DNA from: Plotosus lineatus
Taxonomy: Eukaryota > Chordata > Actinopteri > Siluriformes > Plotosidae
Length of the DNA stretch: 64,000 bases
Direction of reading: 5' to 3'
Assembly: GCA_024760905.1 (NCBI GenBank)
Contig: CM045745.1
Span: 4,557,282-4,621,281 of the forward strand
Part shown: positions 58,529 through 64,000 of the stretch, in pieces
Layout of the letters: each line of letters starts with the position of its first letter
Position numbering within the stretch: the stretch's first letter is position 1
Made by a program: the position numbers and the translations under genes
The notes under the pieces: generated by a model
Database searches by the model: none
Told to the model about the DNA's origin: nothing
Seen by the model: the letters and a program-made list of their open reading frames with translations, nothing else

Positions 58529-61019
58529 CTGTGGATGGGTAAAAAACAGTAGGCTAAAACACTAGTGTTATATAATTTCATGCATTCCAGTTTTGCAGAG
58601 AGAGAGAGAGAGAGAGAGAGATTTTTAAAATTGAAAATGCATCCAGGCTGATTAATTAATCACCTGCTGCTTTCTTGGACATTCTTGAATTTGCTTCCGC
58701 CTGGTGATACCAGTGGTCTCTGTGAAGATGAAGACACTCTGGGCCTGTTTAAACCTTCCTCCTCCTGCTTTTCACTTTCCTGCACGTAAAAAGTTAAGAA
58801 TGTGATGGAGAAAAAAGTAGTCTGTAGTACAAGATAATACACCCAGTGTGTTTCCAGAAGAGAAAGTCATTCGAATTGTGGTGCACCTGAATACACTGAA
58901 ATACTCAAAAAACTTCTCAAAAAATTAGCATATTGTGGTAAAGTTCAGTATTTTCTGTAATGTACTGATAAAAATTAGACTTCCATATATTTTAGATTCA
59001 TTACACACAACTGAAGTAGTTCAAGCCTTTTATTGTTTTAATATTGATAATTTTGGCAAAAAAGTAAAGAAAACCCAAAAATCCCCATCTCAAAATTAGC
59101 ATATTTCATCCAACCAATTAAAAAAAAAAAAAAGTGTTTTTAATACAAAAAAAGTCAACCTTCAAATAATTATGTTCAGTTCTGCACTCAATACTTGGTC
59201 GGGAATCCTTTGGCATAAATGACTGCTTCATTGCGGCGTGGCATGGAGGCAATCAGCCTGTGGCACTGCTGAGGTGTTACGGAGGCCCAGGATGCTTCGA
59301 TAGCGGCCTTAAGCTCATCCACAGTGTTGGGTCTGGTGTCTCTCAACTTTCTCTTCACAATATCCCACAGATTCTCTATGGGGTTCAGGTCAGATAAACC
59401 ATTTAGCAGTGGTTTTGGCACTGTGAGCAGGTGCCAGGTCTTGTTAAAAAAATGAAATCTCCATCTCCATAAAGCTTTTCAGCAGATGGAAGCATGAAGT
59501 GCTCCAAAATCTCCTGATAGCTAGCTGCATTGACCCTGCCCTTGATAAAACACAGTGGACCAACACCAGCAGCTGACATGGCACCCCAGACCATCACTGA
59601 CTGTGGGTACTTGACACTGGACTTCAGGCATTTTGGCATTTCCTTCTCCCCAGTCTTCCTCCAGACTCTGGCACCTTGATTTCCGAATGACATGCAAAAT
59701 TTGCTTTCATCCGAAAAAAGTACTTTGGACCGCTGAGCAACAGTCCAGTGCTGCTTCTCTGTAGCCCAGGTCAGCCGCTTCTGCCGCTGTTTCTGGTTCA
59801 AAAGTGGCTTGACCTGGGGAATGCGGCACCTGTAGCCCAGTCCACTGCTTCCACAGGTCCCCCAAGGTCTGGAATCGGCCCTTCTCCACAATCTTCCTCA
59901 GGGTCCAGTCACCTCTTCTGGTTGTGCAGCGTTTTCTGCCACACTTTTTCCTTCCCACAGACGTCCCACTGAGGTGGCTTGATAGAGCACTCTGGGAACA
60001 GCCTATTCGCTCAGAGATTTCTTTATGCGTCTTACCCTCTTGCTTGAGGGTGTCAATGATGGCCTTCTGGACAGCAGTCAGGTCGGCAGTCTTGCCCATG
60101 ATTGCGGTTTTGAGTAATGAACCAGGCTGGGAGTTTTTAAAAGCCTCAGGAATCTTTTGCAGGTGTTTAGAGTTAATTGGTTGATTCAGATGATTAGGTT
60201 AATAGCTCGTTTAGACTACCTGAACATCATATGCTAATTTTTTTAGATAGGAATTTTGGGTTTTCATGAGCTGTTTGCCAAAATCATCAGAATTAAAACA
60301 ATAAAAGACCTGAAATATTTCAGTTGGTGTGCAATGAATCTAAAATATATGAAAGTTTAATTTTTATCAGTACATTACAGAAAATAATGAACTTCATCAC
60401 AATATGCTAATTTTTTGAGAAGGACTACTAATCTGCTTTTTTTTTTACCCTCGTGTCTCATCCCTCAGCATGGGCCATGCGTTGTCATGCACTTTTTTCT
60501 ATTATATGCTGTACTTTTACTAAGTTCAAAACTTGAGTTTTATTTTCACATTTTATTAAACATTCAGGAAAAGCTATGATTTACATTATAGCAGTTATAC
60601 ACATCTCGGCATATGATAAAGATATCACAAATTGCACCTTACAATTACCAGGAATCCACAAACACCATGGTCTTGACTTTCCTGTGTTCTAATAATATAT
60701 TGGAACAAGACTGCAATAAACCCGAGACATGCATTGTGGTGAACTGCTTTCAAACCTTCAGCACTGCTGCAGTATGAAGTATGACGGGCTTTAATGCTTA
60801 CTGTAGTATCAGAAGTGGAAAACATGTTTTGATTTTTCTCTGTCACAGCACACCTCTCACTCTTCAGCTCTTTAATCTGTTGTTCCTGCTCTCTGGCTTA
60901 CACACGCACACACATACACGCATACACACACATACGCATACGCACAGACACATAAACACACACCCATACACACAGGCATACGCACACGCACGCACACAAC
61001 ACACATACGCACACGCACA

Positions 61020-61113
<94 letters not shown>

Positions 61114-63469
61114 CACACACACACACACATGCAGACACACAGATAAAGGTTATGGCTTTTCTCACCAACAATTAAAATCAAAACATTTAAAAATGTTTTG
61201 AATCATCCCATCATAGTTCATCATTATATTCACATATATTAGATATTATAATGATGATAGATTTTAGTTTGCTTACTGGAAAGCTTTTTTAAACTGAGAA
61301 AATACCTCGTGCATTTGTCGAACACTCACAATCTGAAACAGTGCAGAAAAACAATGTCACAAAAAACATATTTGAGGTTAATTGTTTGTTGACCAGCTTG
61401 CTTTGCCCAGAATCCATTAAAATAACCATATACAGTGGTATGAAAAAGTATCTGAACCTTTTGGAATTTCTCACATTTCTGCATAAAATCACACAGATTC
61501 AAAAAACAGTGTCTAGAACTAGAAACACCCAAACATTTATAGGTTTTCATATTTTAATGAGGATAGCATGCAAACAATGACAGAAGGGGGAGGAATAAGT
61601 AACTGAACCCTCTGCCTAAGGAGACTTAAAGAGCAATTGAAACCAATTTTTACCAAACAATTGAAGTCAGGTGTGTGCCCAATCACTGATGAGTGGCTAA
61701 AAGCTGCCCTGCCCACTATAAAACACACACCTGGTAAGAATTGTCTTGATGAGAAGCATTGTCTGATGTGCACCATGGCTCGCTCAAAAGAGCTGTCTGA
61801 AGACCTGAGATCAAGAATTGTTGATTTGTATAAATCTTGGAAAGGATACAAAAACATCTCTAAAAGTCTGGATGTTCATCAATCCACAGTCAGAGAAGTT
61901 GTCTCCAAATGGAGAGAGTTTTGCACTCTTGCTTCTCTCCCAAGGAGTGGCCGTCCACCAAAGATGACGCCAAGAGTTCAGTGCAGAATACTCAGAGAGG
62001 TAAAAAAAAAAAAAGCCCAAGAGTGTCTGCTAAAGACTTACAGAAATCATTGGCACAGTGCAGTATCTCTGTGCACACATCAACTATATGTAAAACAATG
62101 GCCAAGAATGGTGTTCACGAGAGGACTCCAAGGAGGAAGCCACTGCTGTCTAAAAAAAACATTGTTGCTCATTTAATGTTCGCCTAAAGGCACTTGGACA
62201 CTCCACAGAAGTTTTGGCAAAATATTTTGTGGACTGATGAAACCAAAGTTGAATTGTTTGGGAGGAACACACAACGTCATGTGTGGAGGAAAAATGGAAC
62301 AGCTCACCAACATCAACACCTCATCCCCACCGTGAAGCATGGTGGAGGGTGCATCATGCTTTGGGGCTGTTTTGCTGCCTCAGGGCCTGGATAACATGAT
62401 CATTAATGGAAAAATTAATTCAAAAATTTATCAGGATGTTTTGCAGGAAAACCTGAGGCCATCTGTCAGACAGTTGAAGCTAAAAAGAGGATGGATGCTG
62501 CAATAAGACAGTGATCCAAAGCACAGAAGTAAATCAACTTCAGAATGGTTTCAGAAGAACAAAATACATGTTCTGGAGTGGCCAAGTCAAAGTCCAGACT
62601 TGAACCCCATTGAGATGGTGTGGCATGACCTCAAGACAGCGATTCATGCCAGACATCCCAGGAATCTGACTGAACTACAGCACTTTTGTAAAGAAGAATG
62701 GGCCAAGATTAGTCCTGATCGATGTGCCAGACTGATGTGCAGCTACAGGAAGCGTCTGGTTGAAGTTATTGCTGCCAGGGGGGGGGGGGGCACAAAATAT
62801 TAAATGTGATGGTTTAGTTCCTTATTCCTCCCCCTTCTGTCATTGTTTGCATGGTATCCTCATTAAAATATGAAAACCTATAAATGTTTGGGTGGTTTTA
62901 GTTAAAGCAGACACTGTTTTTTCATCTGTGATTTTGACAAAGATCAGATCACATTTGATGGTGATTTTATGCAGAAATGTGAGAAATTCCAAAAGGTTCA
63001 GATACTTTTTCATACCACTGTAAAAACCAATTCAAATATACTGAAATTACTATGAAAGAACATCTTCAGCTTTACATTACATTCACTTATCTTTGGCCTC
63101 AAATGATGTGAATTGTTTGCGGATTGTTCTGGAATGTTGCGGACCTTTAAAATACTGATTCACTATACAGAGGCTTGTGGGAGGGTTGAGATGATGGTTG
63201 CCAATTTTTGCTCTATGCTGTGGCTGTCTGCTTGAGACTATTATCTGCCACATGGCGGTTTTTAAAAAAGTGTAATTTTAAAACTTAATTACAAATAAAC
63301 ACAATAACGTGCAGTAAACAAATTTTGCTTGGCTATATTTGTAACAAGCAACACTTGTACTTACCATAATCTCATCCAGAGTGCCGTCCAGGTACTTCTG
63401 AACCTCACTCTTTACCAGAGCCACTTCAGCCTCAGACAGGTCCTCATATGGTACAATGGCCTGATCAGC
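58306..63469 (-). CDS. Unrecognised minus-strand gene, five 3' exons
   Basis: Five exons in - strand order: 63365-63469 (phase 0 to 0), 61277-61332 (0 to 2), 60802-60892 (2 to 0), 58664-58779 (0 to 2), 58306-58528 (2 to stop). All have AG/GT borders and the phases chain without a break. The product of about 196 residues is acidic and charged: PYEDLSEAEVALVKSEVQKY, then QMHEVFSQFKKAF and EQEQQIKELKSE (coiled-coil-like), then a serine-rich stretch and SELLSMMQSETEVLIPSDVP. No known family came to mind. The 5' exons would lie right of the window. Tc1 elements sit in two of its introns. Confidence 0.6.
58599..58621 (+). repeat. (GA)n microsatellite
   Basis: AGAGAG run within the last intron of the - strand gene. 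Confidence 0.9.
58664..58779 (-). CDS. Minus-strand gene exon, Ser/Glu-rich
   Basis: After TACGTGCAG the frame reads ESEKQEEEGLNRPRVSSSSQ and RPLVSPGGSKFKNVQESS, ending AGCAG/GTGATT in phase 2. It looks disordered and phosphorylatable (serine run, SP motif). Confidence 0.6.
58908..60427 (-). mobile_element. Tc1-like transposon, inactive
   Basis: Inverted repeats: left TCTCAAAAAATTAGCATATT and right AATATGCTAATTTTTTGAGA, each continuing for about 200 bp with an inner repeat (GGAATTTTGGGTTTTCATGA). The - strand transposase has an intact start (MGKTADLTAVQKAIIDTLKQ) but is frameshifted and internally deleted. It lies in an intron of the - strand gene. Confidence 0.92.
59188..60099 (-). pseudogene. 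Tc1 transposase, frameshifted
   Basis: A paired-like DNA-binding part (KEISERIGCSQSALSSHLSG, GRKKCGRKRCTT) runs to about 59850. The catalytic part has VLFSDESKFC (first Asp) at about 59715 and SVMVWGAMSAAGVGPLCFIK. The second Asp region is scrambled (FIFLTRPGTC) by a shift and part of the following segment is deleted. The Glu block DLNPIENLWDIVKRKL is present in 59188-59421. Confidence 0.9.
60428..60801. other. Intron of the minus-strand gene
   Basis: Nothing recognised. A - strand frame runs from the exon at 60892 past its donor to 60625, but the GT donor at 60801-60800 makes that a read-through. Confidence 0.5.
60802..60892 (-). CDS. Minus-strand gene exon, coiled-coil-like
   Basis: The frame reads QEQEQQIKELKSERCAVTEK and NQNMFSTSDTT, ending ACA/GTAAGC. 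The acceptor is TAAGCCAG immediately after a GT/CG repeat on the - strand. An alternative acceptor three bases upstream of the exon keeps the same frame. Confidence 0.6.
60900..61143. repeat. (AC)n/(CA)n compound microsatellite
   Basis: About 240 bp of AC with CGC, TAC and GAC interruptions. On the - strand it is a GT tract that ends at the 3' splice site of the exon 60802-60892. Confidence 0.95.
61277..61332 (-). CDS. Minus-strand gene exon (56 nt)
   Basis: Between TGTTTCAG and TTCCA/GTAAGC the frame reads IVSVRQMHEVFSQFKKAF. Phase 0 to phase 2 fits both neighbours. Confidence 0.6.
61433..63020 (+). mobile_element. Second Tc1-like transposon (different family), inactive
   Basis: TA-flanked at 61431-61432 and 63021-63022. 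Ends: CAGTGGTATGAAAAAGTATC and GATACTTTTTCATACCACTG. Long inverted repeats of about 200 bp with inner words (AACAATGACAGAAGGGGGAG). It lies in the first visible intron of the - strand gene, in the opposite orientation. Confidence 0.93.
61775..62803 (+). pseudogene. Tc1 transposase, broken
   Basis: The N-terminus MARSKELSEDLRSRIVDLYK and helix-turn-helix region (STVREVVSKWREF) are intact to a 12-A run near 62005, where the frame shifts. The catalytic blocks are NILWTDETKVELF (first Asp), then DSDPKH after an in-frame TAA at about 62503, and MNPIEMVWHDLKTAI (Glu). Stops also near 62162 and 62392. Confidence 0.9.
63023..63364. other. Intron of the minus-strand gene, nothing recognised
   Basis: No repeat or exon visible between the Tc1 element and the exon at 63365. 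Confidence 0.5.
63365..63469 (-). CDS. Minus-strand gene exon, acidic
   Basis: Between CTCACACAG and ATTATG/GTAAGT (strong donor) the frame reads ADQAIVPYEDLSEAEVALVK and SEVQKYLDGTLDEIM, 35 codons, phase 0 to 0. Its base composition is higher in GC than the surrounding introns, as expected for a real exon. Confidence 0.7.
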
Positions 63470-63639
63470 CTGTGTGAGAGAATATAGCATTACCTTAGGG
63501 CTTATATTTACTATACTTAGACAACTAATTGGCAAAAGGCTAGAACAAAAATAACAGACAACGGATTGCATTACCAGTCCAGTTTATGTTTATAAATACA
63601 GCAGTCTGTGTCAGAGGTCTAAGGTCTGGACACCTTATT

Positions 63640-63978
63640 ATCTATCAATCTAGTGCCTGAGTCGTAGGACGACCATTGGCGACCCGCCATGAAGGATAAC
63701 GTCCTGGTTATCTTCTTCATGGAGGTTTTCTTGGCAGGATTAGTGCAGTGGTTTGCTATTGCCTTTTGCACAACACGAACCTATGGGCAATTTATAACAG
63801 CCAATTAACCTACTATGCATGTCTTTGGATTATGGGAAACCGGAGCACCCGGAGGAAACCCATGCAAGCACGGGGAAAACATGCAAACTCCACACAGAAA
63901 CGCCCAGCCCAGGAATCAAACCCAGGCCTTCTTGCTGTGAGGCGGACATGTTAACCACTACGCCACCGTGCCGCCACC
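63640..63978 (-). mobile_element. DANA-like SINE
   Basis: In the - strand sense: GGCGGCACGGTGGCGTAGTG, GGTTTGATTCCTGG, TCTGTGTGGAGTTTGCATG, GGTTTCCCATAATCC, then the 3' body. Same family as 6090-6512 and in the opposite orientation. Confidence 0.8.
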
Positions 63979-64000
63979 TTATTATAGATGAATTTTAACA

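Noticed and set aside
60625..60846. 73-codon minus-strand frame as a separate gene
   Set aside because: It only begins at a GTG and runs through the donor ACA/GTAAGC. The real exon is 60802-60892.

Overview
The window looks like nuclear DNA of a ray-finned (teleost) fish. It holds a vertebrate intron-rich C-type lectin receptor gene, two fish-type Tc1 transposons, DANA-like SINEs, fish BEL/Pao and Ty3/Gypsy retrotransposons, and long dinucleotide repeats. About fourteen copies of one RTE-type LINE dominate the repeats. No bacterial operon, CRISPR array or viral genome is present. The species cannot be named from the sequence; DANA-like SINEs hint weakly at an ostariophysan.

Left part (1-14.6 kb): the 3' part of a macrophage mannose receptor-like gene on the + strand. 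Eleven exons encode three C-type lectin domains, a short stalk, one transmembrane helix and a cytoplasmic tail with a tyrosine endocytosis motif. Phases agree across all exon junctions. The 5' exons lie to the left of the window. Its introns carry a hAT element, a mariner-like MITE, RTE LINEs in both orientations, SINEs and microsatellites.

Middle (14.6-43.6 kb): almost pure transposon landscape with nested insertions. It contains an I/Jockey-like LINE remnant split by a SINE, several RTE copies, a BEL/Pao element, at least four further LINE families, an L2-like LINE inserted into an RTE, and a 6.4-kb Ty3/Gypsy element at 34.06-40.46 kb. The domain order of that element is protease, integrase, reverse transcriptase, RNase H. 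This copia-like order matches the Gmr1 group.

The tail end of the mannose receptor gene and the repeats beyond it (about 12.25-18.83 kb) recur in inverted orientation at about 40.46-45.95 kb. The right arm carries only the last two receptor exons, on the - strand and with open frames, but no lectin domain.

Right part (46-64 kb): a pogo/Tigger-like transposase remnant, a Sushi/RTL-like Gypsy with its 5' LTR, two RTE copies head to head (49.3-54.7 kb), two hairpins near 55.4-55.9 kb, and a - strand cellular gene that I do not recognise. Five exons of that gene (58306-63469) join in consistent phase. Two of its introns hold Tc1 elements, and one of its 3' splice sites abuts a long GT/CA repeat.
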